Position numbers and translations under genes: made by a program. Shown one piece after another: positions 9,743 to 19,100 of a stretch of DNA of 64,000 nucleotides. This DNA is from JBGSPL01 sp964511435 (GTDB lineage Bacteria; Patescibacteriota; CPR2; UBA1875; CAIMLA01), in contig CAZEFH010000002.1 in NCBI GenBank assembly GCA_964511435.1, positions 35,492 to 99,491 of the forward strand, in the 5' to 3' direction. Each line of letters opens with the position of its first letter. Position 1 is the stretch's first letter. Under the pieces are notes generated by a model that was not told where the DNA came from, ran no database searches, and worked only from the letters and a program-made list of their open reading frames with translations.

Positions 9743-10830
9743 AGATAGTTCATGTAATCAATTATCCAGGGCAAGGGGGGATGGAAAAATACGCTTATTT
9801 GTTGGCTAAATATGCGATTAACTCTGGTCACTCGGTTGAATTTGTTTTTGGTGGAGAAGGTCCTCTCGTTAATCAGGTTAATAATATTGGTTGCCATGTC
9901 CATATGCTGAAAATGAGAGCTCCATATGACCTTGTCGCTGTCTATAATTTAGTGAAGTTACTTAAGAATCTGAAACCAGATGTTGTTCATACTCACTTTA
10001 TGAGAGAGAATTTTCTAGTTATCGATGCATCAAGGTTTGTTAAAATTCCGGCAATATTTTCTACCGTTCATCGACTGGAACCAAAGAGTTCACTGCAGGC
10101 CTCTGTAAACCAACTCTATTCGAAGGGGCTTACAAAGTTTATTGCAGTTTCGCCACTTGCTAAAGAATATTTATTAAATGAGGGTATTAAAGAATCAAAG
10201 ATTATTACGATTCCAAATGGAGCTGAAATCGGCGAATTTGACAAAAACAATATTCGTAAAAGGTATAGTCTTACAAAAAAAGATATTATTTTTGCATATG
10301 TAGGAAGATTTTCTGAGGAAAAGGGCCACGAAATACTGATTCGCGCATTCGCAAAATCCCATAAAGCGAATTGGAAGCTATTATTAGTGGGAGATGGTGA
10401 ACTTATTGAGTCAATGAAGGGTCTTGCCCAGAAGTTAAAGATTTCAAATAAAATTATTTTTACTGGAGCTATAGAGAATGGTTACGAGGCCATTGCGGTT
10501 GCGAACTACTATGTACAGCCTTCAAAAATAGAAAACATGCCTATAAGCGTAGTTGAGGCAATGCTTCTTGGTGTACCAGTTCTTGCGTCTAATTGTTCAG
10601 CCCATAATTGGCTATTAAAGAACGGGGAGTTTGGGATATTGTTTAAAAATGGTAATATAAATTCCTTGATAGCCGGGTTTTCCGAAATAATTGGTGATAA
10701 GTCGACTATGAATAAGGCAAAGAATGCACAAGAATATGCACTTTCCCACTTTACCGCAACTAAAATGTGGGAAAATACAGAGAAGCTTTATCAAAAATAT
10801 GTTCAAGCGGCCAGAGTGGTGCTAAAATAG
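9739..10830 (+). CDS. GT4 family glycosyltransferase
   Basis: 363 residues with a GT-B fold. GQGGMEKYAYLLAKY lies in the N-terminal domain; YVGRFSEEKGHEIL and ENMPISVVEAMLLGVPV lie in the donor domain. The start overlaps the previous stop as ATGA. It is similar in plan to its neighbour but clearly a separate enzyme. Codon use is AT-rich, as in the rest of the cluster. Confidence 0.87.
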   Translation: MKIVHVINYPGQGGMEKYAYLLAKYAINSGHSVEFVFGGEGPLVNQVNNIGCHVHMLKMRAPYDLVAVYNLVKLLKNLKPDVVHTHFMRENFLVIDASRFVKIPAIFSTVHRLEPKSSLQASVNQLYSKGLTKFIAVSPLAKEYLLNEGIKESKIITIPNGAEIGEFDKNNIRKRYSLTKKDIIFAYVGRFSEEKGHEILIRAFAKSHKANWKLLLVGDGELIESMKGLAQKLKISNKIIFTGAIENGYEAIAVANYYVQPSKIENMPISVVEAMLLGVPVLASNCSAHNWLLKNGEFGILFKNGNINSLIAGFSEIIGDKSTMNKAKNAQEYALSHFTATKMWENTEKLYQKYVQAARVVLK

Positions 10831-10840
10831 CGTCTAGAAT

Positions 10841-11884
10841 ATGATTACTCCAAAGTTATTTATATTACCTTTTCTTGCGGCGGCAGTGACGATGGTACTA
10901 CTTCCGATAGTTCGTCGACTGTCCGAGAAAGTGGGAGCGCTTGCTCAGCCAAATGAGAGGAAGGTTCATAAGTTTCCTGTGCCGCAGACTGGCGGAGTGG
11001 CGATATTTTTTGGTTTTCTTGTGGCGACACTCTTTTTCAATCGAACGAGCCCAGAAATAATCGGTTATCTTCTCGGCGGCACCGTAATCACAGGGATTGG
11101 CCTTCTTGATGACATCTTTGATCTCCCACCAATTACAAAGTTTTTTGGTCAGATTCTTGCGGCGCTGATTGTGATTTATTCCGGGGTTCGGATAGAGTTT
11201 GTAGGTAATCCAGCTGATGGGGGACTGATCAATCTTGGTTTTCTTTCTCTACCGTTTACCTTCCTCTGGATAGTGGGAGTCGCAAATGCGATTAACTTCC
11301 TTGATGGCCTTGATGGTCTCGCCGCTGGAGTCTCTGGTATTTCCGCTTGGACCCTTGGCACTGTTGCTCTGATGAGTGGACGTTATGATGCTGGAGTACT
11401 GGCGTTCACGCTTGGAGCCGCAGCATTTGCCTTTCTTCCAACAAACTTTTCGAATGAGCATAATCGTAAAATGTTTATGGGCGATGCAGGGTCAAACTTC
11501 CTCGGCTACTCCTTGGCGGTTGTTTCTATAATGGGTATGGTGAAAGTAGCGGCTGCATTTTCGATGATTCTGCCGATGCTAGTACTAGCAATACCGCTTT
11601 TTGATACCGGGTTTGCAGTAGTAAGACGTCTCCTTTCTGGGAAGAGTCCTTTCGAGCCGGACAGCGCCCATCTCCATCACCGAATTATGCACAAGGGGTT
11701 CAGTCATAAGCAAACTGCATTTATCATCTATGGTGTGAACATCATTCTTGGAGTTATCGCCATCGCTTCGATGAAAATGACTAATCCTCAGGCAATTGCT
11801 ACCTTTGCGATTACGGCGGGAGTCCTCTTCGTTGTCGCCTGGAAGCTTGGTCTCATCACGATAAAGAGAAGTGTAAAATCCTAG
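10841..11884 (+). CDS. Undecaprenyl-phosphate sugar-1-phosphate transferase (WecA/TagO/MraY family)
   Basis: 347-residue multi-pass membrane protein that would start lipid-linked glycan synthesis by moving a GlcNAc-1-phosphate-type group from UDP-sugar to undecaprenyl phosphate. Visible motifs are GLLDDIFDLPP (Mg-binding aspartates), NAINFLDGLDGLAAG, FMGDAGSNFLGY and HLHHRIMHKGFSH. The last histidine motif is typical of WecA/TagO rather than MraY. It lies 10 nt after the last GT4 gene and closes the polysaccharide cluster. Confidence 0.88.
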   Translation: MITPKLFILPFLAAAVTMVLLPIVRRLSEKVGALAQPNERKVHKFPVPQTGGVAIFFGFLVATLFFNRTSPEIIGYLLGGTVITGIGLLDDIFDLPPITKFFGQILAALIVIYSGVRIEFVGNPADGGLINLGFLSLPFTFLWIVGVANAINFLDGLDGLAAGVSGISAWTLGTVALMSGRYDAGVLAFTLGAAAFAFLPTNFSNEHNRKMFMGDAGSNFLGYSLAVVSIMGMVKVAAAFSMILPMLVLAIPLFDTGFAVVRRLLSGKSPFEPDSAHLHHRIMHKGFSHKQTAFIIYGVNIILGVIAIASMKMTNPQAIATFAITAGVLFVVAWKLGLITIKRSVKS

Positions 11885-11904
11885 CTTCTGAGCACGGATA
11901 TTGT

Positions 11905-11910
11905 TATAAT
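11905..11910 (+). promoter_or_regulatory. Extended -10 promoter upstream of the uridylyltransferase gene
   Basis: TATAAT preceded by TGT forms an extended -10 box 37 nt before the ATG at 11948. The leader contains a GGCGGCC...GGCTG hairpin-like stretch and a GGAG ribosome binding site. Confidence 0.55.
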
Positions 11911-11947
11911 AAGGCGGCCGAAAGGCTGTTTTATTTTGGAGACAACT

Positions 11948-12691
11948 ATGAAGAATCGTGCCGCTATTATCCTTGCCGCTGGTAAGGGTACTCGAATGAA
12001 ATCTGATCTCCCCAAGGTGCTGCACCAAGTTGGCGGGAAAGCAATGGTCAATCACGTGCTTGAGTCTGCACATGAAGCAAATCTTGCTAAGGTGGTTGTT
12101 GTTACTGGTCATATGGCAAAATCGGTTGAAGATACTCTGTGCAAAGAGGCGACTTGTGTTTTTCAGGACCAGCAGCTTGGTACTGGTCACGCAGTTCTGA
12201 TTACTGAGAAAAATTTTCCTGACCCAGAAACATCCGTTGTAGTTCTCTGCGGTGATGCACCACTAGTAAAGGCGGCGACCATTACGAAACTTATGGACTA
12301 CCATGAATCAGTTGGCGCCGACGCAACAGTCCTGACAGCAGTTGTTAGCGACCCATTCGGATACGGGAGAATTGTTCGCGACGCTGAGGGGCACCTGGAA
12401 AAAATAGTCGAAGAAAAAGATGCCACAGATGAAGAAAAGCAGATCAGGGAGATAAACACTGGCACATACTGCTTCCGGTCGGGCGCTCTCTTTGACGCTC
12501 TAAAGCAGGTTGGGAACAATAATGCTCAGGGTGAATATTACCTACCAGACACCCTTGAAATTATTCGTGAGCACGGCGGTACTATCAGGGTAATGAGCGA
12601 CAGTGATGCCACAGAAGTGCTTGGCGTAAATACCCTAGAGCAACTTGCGGAAGTTGAGAAAATATATCAAGCCAGAAAGGGGAATAAATAA
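11948..12691 (+). CDS. glmU: UDP-N-acetylglucosamine pyrophosphorylase, N-terminal type (GlmU-like)
   Basis: 247 residues of the nucleotidyltransferase fold: LAAGKGTRMKSDLPKVLH at the N-terminus binds the nucleotide, and VVVLCGDAPL carries the metal-binding aspartate. It would make UDP-GlcNAc from UTP and GlcNAc-1-phosphate. The left-handed beta-helix acetyltransferase domain of full-length GlmU (about 450 residues) is missing, so acetylation must be done elsewhere. The ATG at 11948 is chosen because GGAG sits 5-10 nt upstream; an in-frame TTG at 11936 overlaps that site. It overlaps the next gene by 1 nt. Confidence 0.85.
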   Translation: MKNRAAIILAAGKGTRMKSDLPKVLHQVGGKAMVNHVLESAHEANLAKVVVVTGHMAKSVEDTLCKEATCVFQDQQLGTGHAVLITEKNFPDPETSVVVLCGDAPLVKAATITKLMDYHESVGADATVLTAVVSDPFGYGRIVRDAEGHLEKIVEEKDATDEEKQIREINTGTYCFRSGALFDALKQVGNNNAQGEYYLPDTLEIIREHGGTIRVMSDSDATEVLGVNTLEQLAEVEKIYQARKGNK

Positions 12692-13599
12692 TGAATGCAT
12701 ATGCAATAGGACACAAGAACCCAGATACTGACTCAGTGGTCGCAGCAATCGCTTTTTCTACCATCCACGAAGGTTTTGTCCCAGCTGTTGCTTGCGAAAT
12801 CAATAAAGAGACATCATATTTGCTAAATAGATTTGGCTTTACTATACCAGTTCTGCTCCCAGCAGAAGAGAAGAAGGTGGCGCTTGTTGATACCAATAAT
12901 CCAGAGGAATTTGCTGATAATCTCAAGGAAGACGAAATAGTATCGATAGTCGATCACCACAAAATGGGTGGAATCAAGACGGCTGAGCCGGTTGTTGTGA
13001 CTATTCGTGTCGTTGGCTCTACCAACACCGTTCTCTACGAGCTAGGCAAAAAAGAGAGTATTAGTTTCGATGCTAGGCTGGCCAGCATCATGATTGGGGC
13101 GATTGTTTCCGATACCCTTAATCTTACTTCTCCTACCACGACGGATGCAGACAGGACCGCCGTAGAAGAGCTAAATATGGTCGCAAATCTAGATATTCAG
13201 CAGTTGGCTGATGAAATGTTCGCGGCAAAGTCAGACATTTCTGATATCAGCACAGCCGAGCTACTCGGGAAGGACTATAAAGAGTTTGAAGTAAATGGCA
13301 AGAAGGTCGGGGTTGGAGTCTGGGAAACCGTTAAGCCAGAGATGGTGCTCGAGCGTAAATCAGAAATTCTAGCCGAGCTCGCACAGAAGAAGCAGGCAGA
13401 GGGACTCGCTGTGATTGTATTCGCCTGTGTTGATATTCTGGCGGCAAAAAGTGATTTCTTTGTAGTTTCTACAGACGAACAGATAATGCTAGAAAATATT
13501 TATGGAGTAAAGACGGTTGATTCTATTCTCACTGCCGAGGGAGTGGTTTCTCGCAAGAAACAGATGAACCCGCAGATTACCGATTATCTCTCGAAGTAG
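12691..13599 (+). CDS. ppaC: Manganese-dependent inorganic pyrophosphatase (DHH family II)
   Basis: 302 residues. GHKNPDTDSV near the N-terminus and SIVDHHKMGG near residue 90 are the metal-binding motifs of family II pyrophosphatases. The C-terminal SRKKQMNPQI matches the substrate-binding DHHA2-type domain. It hydrolyses the pyrophosphate released by reactions such as the one before it in the operon, with which it shares the TAATG overlap. Confidence 0.93.
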   Translation: MNAYAIGHKNPDTDSVVAAIAFSTIHEGFVPAVACEINKETSYLLNRFGFTIPVLLPAEEKKVALVDTNNPEEFADNLKEDEIVSIVDHHKMGGIKTAEPVVVTIRVVGSTNTVLYELGKKESISFDARLASIMIGAIVSDTLNLTSPTTTDADRTAVEELNMVANLDIQQLADEMFAAKSDISDISTAELLGKDYKEFEVNGKKVGVGVWETVKPEMVLERKSEILAELAQKKQAEGLAVIVFACVDILAAKSDFFVVSTDEQIMLENIYGVKTVDSILTAEGVVSRKKQMNPQITDYLSK

Positions 13600-13605
13600 C
13601 CGTGG

Positions 13606-13634
13606 TTGACCAATCCTGGATTTTATGCTAAAAT
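13606..13634 (+). promoter_or_regulatory. Promoter of rpmH-rnpA-yidD
   Basis: TTGACC at 13606-13611, a 17-nt spacer and TAAAAT at 13629-13634. The start of rpmH is 44 nt further on, so unlike several other genes here this transcript has a leader. Confidence 0.7.
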
Positions 13635-13677
13635 ACCTAGGTTAAATGCGCCAAATAACACATAGGTAAGATACGAA

Positions 13678-13830
13678 ATGAGTAAAAGAACATTCCAGCC
13701 AAAGAAAGCCCACGTCGGCAAGACACACGGATTCCTAGTCCGCATGGCAACTACCGCAGGGCAAAAAGTCCTCAAGGCTCGTCGCCTGAAGGGACGTAAA
13801 AGTCTGACTCCAAAGGCATATGCTAAGTAG
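13678..13830 (+). CDS. rpmH: Large ribosomal subunit protein bL34
   Basis: 50 residues, very basic. It reads KRTFQPKKAHVGKTHGF with the family's GF.vRM.T..G..VL..RR.KGRK pattern after it, so it is clearly bL34. The ATG at 13678 starts the conserved N-terminus. The gene overlaps rnpA by 11 nt in another frame, the standard bacterial arrangement. Confidence 0.95.
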   Translation: MSKRTFQPKKAHVGKTHGFLVRMATTAGQKVLKARRLKGRKSLTPKAYAK

Positions 13831-14176
13831 AGCCCTCAGGCTTACTGACAATCGAGATTTTCAAAATGTATATAGGCGCGGTCGTTATAATGCGACCGCG
13901 CTTCTTAGTGTAAACGTCCTTGCTAGTCGTGGTGGAGCGACTAAGATTGGTGTCGTTGCGAGTAAGAAGGCAGCTAAAAAGGCTCATGACCGTAATGCAG
14001 TGAAGCGTAAAGTGCGCGAAGCAGCTAGGCTTGCATATTCTAGGCTGAAGCCAGGCAACAATGTCGTAATTACAATTAAGGCACCAGCCCTTACTGCCGA
14101 CTATAAAACTCTTGAGAAGGACTTGCTTGGTTCATTTAAGCGACTCGGACTTTTTACTGATGAAAGCTCTAAATAA
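13820..14176 (+). CDS. rnpA: Ribonuclease P protein component
   Basis: 118 residues. The RNA-binding RNR-type motif is at DRNAVKRKVREAARLAY (about 53-69). LTDNRDFQNVYRRGR at the N-terminus is also typical. It assists the catalytic RNase P RNA in removing tRNA 5' leaders; the RNA gene itself is not seen in this window. The start lies inside the end of rpmH. Confidence 0.93.
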   Translation: MLSRALRLTDNRDFQNVYRRGRYNATALLSVNVLASRGGATKIGVVASKKAAKKAHDRNAVKRKVREAARLAYSRLKPGNNVVITIKAPALTADYKTLEKDLLGSFKRLGLFTDESSK

Positions 14177-14447
14177 GATAATTCGGTGGCCGTTTAAGGC
14201 ACTAATTACCCTGTATCAGAAGACTATATCTCCTGACCATGGGATTATTTCTGGCTTCTTTCCTCATGGATACTGCAGGTTTTCTCCAACTTGCTCGGAG
14301 TATACCAAGCAAGCGATTGATAAACATGGTGTAGTGCTCGGCACGGTAATGGGAAGCTGGCGCATACTTCGATGTAATCCCTGGTCTCGTGGTGGCAATG
14401 ATCCAGTGCCCGATAAGCCACTCGAGGCATTTAAGAAAAGTAAATAG
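14160..14447 (+). CDS. yidD: Membrane protein insertion efficiency factor YidD
   Basis: 95 residues. LITLYQKTISPDHG, CRFSPTCSEYTKQAI and ILRCNPWSRGG are the invariant YidD blocks, including the three conserved cysteines. The ATG at 14160, inside the last codons of rnpA, fits the conserved N-terminus; a longer frame back to 14112 is less likely. The usual next gene yidC is not here; a terminator follows directly. Confidence 0.93.
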   Translation: MKALNKIIRWPFKALITLYQKTISPDHGIISGFFPHGYCRFSPTCSEYTKQAIDKHGVVLGTVMGSWRILRCNPWSRGGNDPVPDKPLEAFKKSK

Positions 14448-14452
14448 AACGA

Positions 14453-14482
14453 AAACTGCCCCGCACGCAAATGGGGCAGTTT
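14453..14482 (+). terminator. Terminator after yidD
   Basis: Perfect 10-bp stem AAACTGCCCC / GGGGCAGTTT with a 10-nt loop, starting 5 nt after the yidD stop. The stem's own T-rich right arm is followed by TCCTTAC. Confidence 0.75.
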
Positions 14483-14519
14483 CCTTACTTGCAGGCGGGG
14501 CAGATGCACGCGTGGTGCG

Positions 14520-14888
14520 CTAGCTGGACGGAACGAACTCGAGCCTCGCAGCGTAGTCGCGGTTCACGCGGCAGGTGTAGAAGTGCGGTGGAGCAATCGG
14601 GTCAGCGTACGCAACCACGACGGCACGGCCGTTTTCACGATTGGCTGCGACGAAGGCGAGGTCAAACCTGAATCCGTTGATGCTTTCGCCCTCGAAAGGC
14701 CCGCCGAGAAGCCAGCCGTTATCCCGAAGGACGCACTCCAAATCCTCCAGAGAAGGGCCGTAGGTAGCTGCTTTACGAGTGGCAAACTCGGACGCGAGGT
14801 AGGGGTGAGTGTCCTTGGCCACCTTCTCCCTGTTGATCTCGGTGAGGTCTGTGACAAAGGTAGGCCAACTGTGGATCGATCTCAGCAT
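14520..14888 (-). CDS. GC-rich hypothetical protein
   Basis: 122 residues, no family recognised. The reading frame is supported by GGAGGT placed 7-8 nt before the ATG at 14888 and by tandem arrangement with two more minus-strand genes. The protein is soluble and acidic, with a beta-rich centre (FRFDLAFVAANRENGRAVVVAY). GC content and codon use are clearly higher than in the flanking core genes. It is the last gene of its small operon. Confidence 0.6.
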   Translation of the reverse strand: MLRSIHSWPTFVTDLTEINREKVAKDTHPYLASEFATRKAATYGPSLEDLECVLRDNGWLLGGPFEGESINGFRFDLAFVAANRENGRAVVVAYADPIAPPHFYTCRVNRDYAARLEFVPSS

Positions 14889-14903
14889 GTAGGGTCACCT
14901 CCG

Positions 14904-15359
14904 CTACTCGCGCTCGGGCAATGCGCCGGTCATCACCGTGAAGCGCTCGAGGTCGAGAACTTCGGTGATGAGGTCGATTGCCAACAAGATCAGAACCTCA
15001 TGCAGACCTTCGGTGATGTAGAACTCGACGCTACGCAGCTCGCCCCTGAAACCATTTGCCCAAGGGAAGCAGACAGCGATCTCTCCGATGACATCGTTGC
15101 CATCCCTCTCCAGGACCTCAATCCAGGAGACGAGTGCGTACTGGTACCCGTCAGGGCCGTAGACCTTGGCGCGCTGGTGTGTCAGGCGATAGTCGCCTTC
15201 CGTAAGGGAAGCGCGACACTTCGCCATTCCTCGTGACAGGTCGATCCGGTGATCTCCGCCCAGGCTCTTGGCCCAGGCGTCGAGACGGGGATCAACCAGA
15301 TTCAGCTTGTGGCCAGACTTGATCTCTCCGTAGGCGAAGACGACATGTGTCTCTTCCAC
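14904..15359 (-). CDS. GC-rich hypothetical protein
   Basis: 151 residues, no family recognised. It starts with GTG, with AGGAGG 9 nt upstream in the gap after the preceding gene. No signal peptide is seen; a hydrophobic stretch near the C-terminus (VLILLAIDLITEVL) could be buried or membrane-associated. It sits between two other GC-rich genes read in the same direction, with a 15-nt gap to the next. Confidence 0.58.
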   Translation of the reverse strand: MEETHVVFAYGEIKSGHKLNLVDPRLDAWAKSLGGDHRIDLSRGMAKCRASLTEGDYRLTHQRAKVYGPDGYQYALVSWIEVLERDGNDVIGEIAVCFPWANGFRGELRSVEFYITEGLHEVLILLAIDLITEVLDLERFTVMTGALPERE

Positions 15360-15372
15360 GATGGTACACCTC

Positions 15373-15564
15373 CTACTTCTTCTTGGGAGTGGGGGCGGCC
15401 GACATCGTCGGCAGCACCTTGGTCTGGGGCGGCTTCGGGTCGGCGTTGAACCGACCTATGATGAGCGAGAAGAGTATGCCGAAGACGATAATGCCACCGA
15501 TGACAATGGCAAACGCCAGGCGGTTCAGCTCGCCAACCGTACGTTCCTTATCCAACATATTCAC
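15373..15564 (-). CDS. Small single-helix membrane protein
   Basis: 63 residues with one strong transmembrane helix (about 16-39, AFAIVIGGIIVFGILFSLII) and a proline- and lysine-rich tail. It is first in the minus-strand GC-rich operon. Start is uncertain: GTG at 15564 or ATG two codons later, both downstream of GAGAGGGG. No family recognised. Confidence 0.55.
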   Translation of the reverse strand: MNMLDKERTVGELNRLAFAIVIGGIIVFGILFSLIIGRFNADPKPPQTKVLPTMSAAPTPKKK

Positions 15565-15586
15565 GTGCTTTCCCCTCTCAGTCAGA

Positions 15587-15634
15587 CCCTACCTCGGTAG
15601 GGCATTATCTATGAGCAGAACACGATATATTATA
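15587..15634 (-). promoter_or_regulatory. Promoter and leader hairpin of the 14.5-15.6 kb operon
   Basis: On the minus strand TATAAT lies at 15629-15634. In the leader a perfect 7-bp hairpin (CCCTACC / GGTAGGG, loop 2 nt, 15587-15602) precedes the ribosome binding site. The hairpin could be regulatory; that is inference. Confidence 0.5.
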
Positions 15635-15691
15635 ACAAGTTGGCCAATAAATCAATAGTTTTAAAGCCCGGTCCAATGAATATACTAGAAT

Positions 15692-15721
15692 AAACATTAC
15701 GACATTCTTGCGAATGTCGTA
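15692..15721. promoter_or_regulatory. Palindromic operator 1 overlapping the regulator's -35 box
   Basis: Perfect 13-bp arms CATTACGACATTC / GAATGTCGTAATG around the 4-nt centre TTGC. The centre and first right-arm bases form TTGCGA (15708-15713), which stands 17 nt before TACATT (15731-15736) and is the best -35 box for the gene at 15743. A protein bound here would block that promoter, suggesting autoregulation. Confidence 0.65.
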
Positions 15722-15742
15722 ATGTAGTGGTACATTATACTT

Positions 15743-16015
15743 ATGACGAAAACCCCAAAACAACTTGAAAGATATTTTAAAGGAGTATCAAATCACCGGC
15801 GGATACAGATTTTGAAATTAATTAAAGACAGGGGATCTTTAACCTTATTCGATATTTCTGAGACTCTGAATTCGAATATCACAACAATTTCCGAACATAC
15901 AAGTCGGCTAGCTAAGGCAGGCTTAATTAACAAGGAATATAAAGGCAAGTTCGTTTTTCACTCCTTGTCTCCCTATGGAGAGATTATGATAGAAAGCTTT
16001 GAAAGGTTCTCATAG
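15743..16015 (+). CDS. ArsR-like winged-helix transcriptional regulator
   Basis: 90 residues. The order helix, SNHRRIQILKLIKDRGSLTLFDISETLN, recognition helix TTISEHTSRLAKAGLI and the wing KGKFVFHSLS matches ArsR-type repressors. No metal-binding cysteines are present, so the signal is not a CmtR- or CadC-type metal site. The ATG lies 6 nt after the -10 box, so the mRNA should be leaderless. Copies of one palindrome sit on both sides of the gene, in its own promoter and in that of the secreted lipase gene, the probable targets. Confidence 0.82.
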   Translation: MTKTPKQLERYFKGVSNHRRIQILKLIKDRGSLTLFDISETLNSNITTISEHTSRLAKAGLINKEYKGKFVFHSLSPYGEIMIESFERFS

Positions 16016-16047
16016 AAGTAAGTAGATTCGTGTTTTGTAGTATAAAC

Positions 16048-16077
16048 ATTACGACATTCGCAAGAATGTCGTAATGT
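16048..16077. promoter_or_regulatory. Palindromic operator 2 upstream of the lipase gene promoter
   Basis: The same 13-bp arms as at 15692-15721 with the centre inverted to GCAA. It ends 7 nt before the TTGACA box of the next promoter, so a bound regulator could block or help RNA polymerase. Confidence 0.6.
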
Positions 16078-16084
16078 TTATATA

Positions 16085-16113
16085 TTGACAATATTTACAC
16101 ATATACTCATAAT
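16085..16113 (+). promoter_or_regulatory. Promoter of the secreted lipase gene
   Basis: TTGACA at 16085-16090, a 17-nt spacer and CATAAT at 16108-16113. The leader then holds GGAGGT at 16127-16132, 5 nt before the GTG start. Confidence 0.7.
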
Positions 16114-16137
16114 ATAGCCAAATAATGGAGGTAAGAG

Positions 16138-19100
16138 GTGGCTTCCATGGGTAAAAATTCAGCTGTGATTTCTTGGTTTGAATCAATCATTAACCAGGAA
16201 AATTATTGGAGAAGTGTATTTTATGCAGGGCTTACAGTTATAGTGAGTCTTTTTTTGTATTTACCGCAAAAGACATTTGCAGCGGAGTGGGTGAGCATGG
16301 GTTTCGAAGATACACAGGTCAGATCATATGTAGTTGATCGATATGATAAACAACATATCGTTGTAAATCTCTCGTCTACAAAAAATGGTTTCTATAATTA
16401 TTATACAAAAGATGGGGGAGATACGTGGCAACCAATCCAAGGGGCAAATAGCATATGTGATACGGCGATTCAAAATCGAGGTAATAAGCTGGAGTTTTGG
16501 CTTGGTTGTATGGATGGACTGAAAAGATCAATTGATGGTAGTGATACTTTTCAGACGGTGGTAAATTATGGTAATAACATTGTTTATAATATGTCTTCCT
16601 CGGACGATGGAACGCTATATTTTTCGGCTGCGAATTCTGTCTATAGAGTAAGAGACAGCCTGATTATCGAAAAAACCAACCTGCCAAACACAAGTAGCTC
16701 TATCGCGTACATTTCTGTAAACCCGATTAACAGCAGTGAAGCGTATATTTCCAAAACTGGAACCGGACCAGGAATATACAAGACAAGCGATGCCGGGGGT
16801 AATTGGGCTCAAGTTTCTGCGATGGCGCAGTTTAATAGTGGAATTAATGGTTTATATTTTCTTGGTGACGGTAACCTGTGCATTACGGCCAGCCCCGGTG
16901 GTGTTAGTTTTTCGTCAAATGGTGGCTTTACGTGGAGCAATCTAAAAACACCTGATCCGAGCGGTCAATATGAATCTAATCGTCTGTATTCTGGTGGTCA
17001 AAATCCTGATGTTTTGGCAAATGTGATAATTACCAACTTTACCTTGGCGAATGTAACCCCTAGAATTTACTCTCAGACTGGGGCCAGTACTCTCGATACC
17101 GTGGTTTCTCCACTCACATTTAGTGCTGTCTACCCGGCTGTGTCTCAAGGAGTGACGTTTGTAGTAGGGCGTATTGGGACAAATGGTATTTGGAGAAATG
17201 ACGGGATAGCTATTCAGCCAGAATATCTCAAGAAGCGACCGGTAATAATTATTCCGGGAATAATGGGGAGCTGGGGTAAAAGTTTTAGTAAAGAGTTGTT
17301 TTTAGACCCAATTTTTCACACATACGACTCGCTAATCAATTCTTTAGTCGAAAATGGTTTGAGGGAGGATGTGGACTATTTTACATTCCCGTATAACTGG
17401 ATGCAGGACAACCATCAGTCTGCAATTCAACTTAAATATTTTATAGATAAAATCAAAATTAATACTGGCGCTGATAAGGTAAATATTGTTGCTCATAGTA
17501 TGGGTGGTATAGTTACTCGGGATTACGCAGAATCAAGTAATTATGAAAATGATATAGATAAAATAATATTTTTAGGGACGCCTCATTTAGGTAGTCCATC
17601 ATCATATATTACATGGGAGTCTGGAAAGGTTGTTTTTGGTAGTGATTTGCTTACAAATGAATTAACAAATTATTTATTTGCTGAAATGGCAAAACAGTTT
17701 GGTTATAATAGTCTATTTGACTTTATCCGTCACAAAGTCGTATCTGTGGGGCAGCTATTGCCTATTTATGATTATTTGGCAACGAGTTCTGGTGTTTTAT
17801 TATACCCAAACGGTTACCCTCGAAATAACTACTTGGAAAGACTTGATGTAAATAACAATTTACTAATTAGTTTAGGGATTCACGTGACCAACATCATAAC
17901 GCAAGATATCGAAACCATTAATGGGTACAAAGTAAGTAATGATGAAGGATCTGATGGCCATTGGGAATTTGGGTTCCCGGAACTCCCAATGATTGGGTTT
18001 GGAGATGGTGTTGTTCCAAATAATAGCTCAACATTCATCGCAAGCCAAAAACAGGTAATACTGAATGGTGTTGGCCATCGTGAAATAGCCACTAGTGCAA
18101 CAAGAGAGGTCTTGGTCGCACTTGGTATAAATGATCCTAAGACTGTAATTGAGGAAACTATAGAAAAGTACTTAATAATTAAGGCATATTCCCCAGTAGA
18201 CTTTTATGTTATTGCGCCAGATGGTTTGAAAATTGGCTATAACAAAAATGGAGGAATATTTAACGAAATTACTGACGCCTTTTACTCTGGAGCAGACAGT
18301 GCAGCAGAATTTGTTACAATTCCGAGTCCTCCAGATGGTGAATACCGGATAGTTACGCTGGGTAACTCCTCGGGTTCATATAAGATTGAATCAAGCTATA
18401 TCGATGATCAGCTGAACAAAGGATCTACGACAAGTTACGAGGGTGTCACCAAGGTGGGGTCTGAACAAACCGTCATAACAAATCTCTCTAAAGCAGATTT
18501 TGAGACAGAAACAGAAATAGATGATCATATTGCACCAGTTACCACTGCATCCATTGATCAATCAGAAATCGAATACAATAAAGGCCCGCTAACAGTTACT
18601 CTTTCTGCAACCGATAACGTAAGTGGTTTAAAGGTAACTCAATATAGTTATGATGGTAGTAATTGGAATGATTACGTCGATCCAGTAACAATCTCTGAAA
18701 ATGGTACGAACACATTACATTACCGTTCAGAAGATAATGCCGGCAACGTGGAAGAAACAAAGACACTGGTGGTGAAAATTGATTATACTCCGCCAATGAT
18801 TACGCTCACAACAGACAAATCAAGTTATACAAGATATGATAAAGTAAGTCTAAGTTGTGAGGTAATTGATGTATTTTCACAAGTAAAAACCGTTAATCTA
18901 GAATTAGATGGAAATCAGATTCAGTGTAGTAATCAAGAAATTGATGTCTCGAGATTGGCGCTCGGTAGTCATACACTTCACATTGTCGCGACTGATGTAG
19001 TTGGGAATGTGGCGGAACAGACCGTACATTTTAATATAATCGGAACTTCTACTTCATTATTGCTCGACATCAATTCACTGTACTTTGGCAAACAGATTAG

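Noticed and set aside
13600..14500. Replication origin near rpmH-rnpA
   Set aside because: No dnaA gene and no cluster of DnaA boxes seen around the operon.
14583..15236. Long open frame on the + strand
   Set aside because: It runs antisense to two minus-strand genes that have good ribosome binding sites; open only because the DNA is GC-rich.
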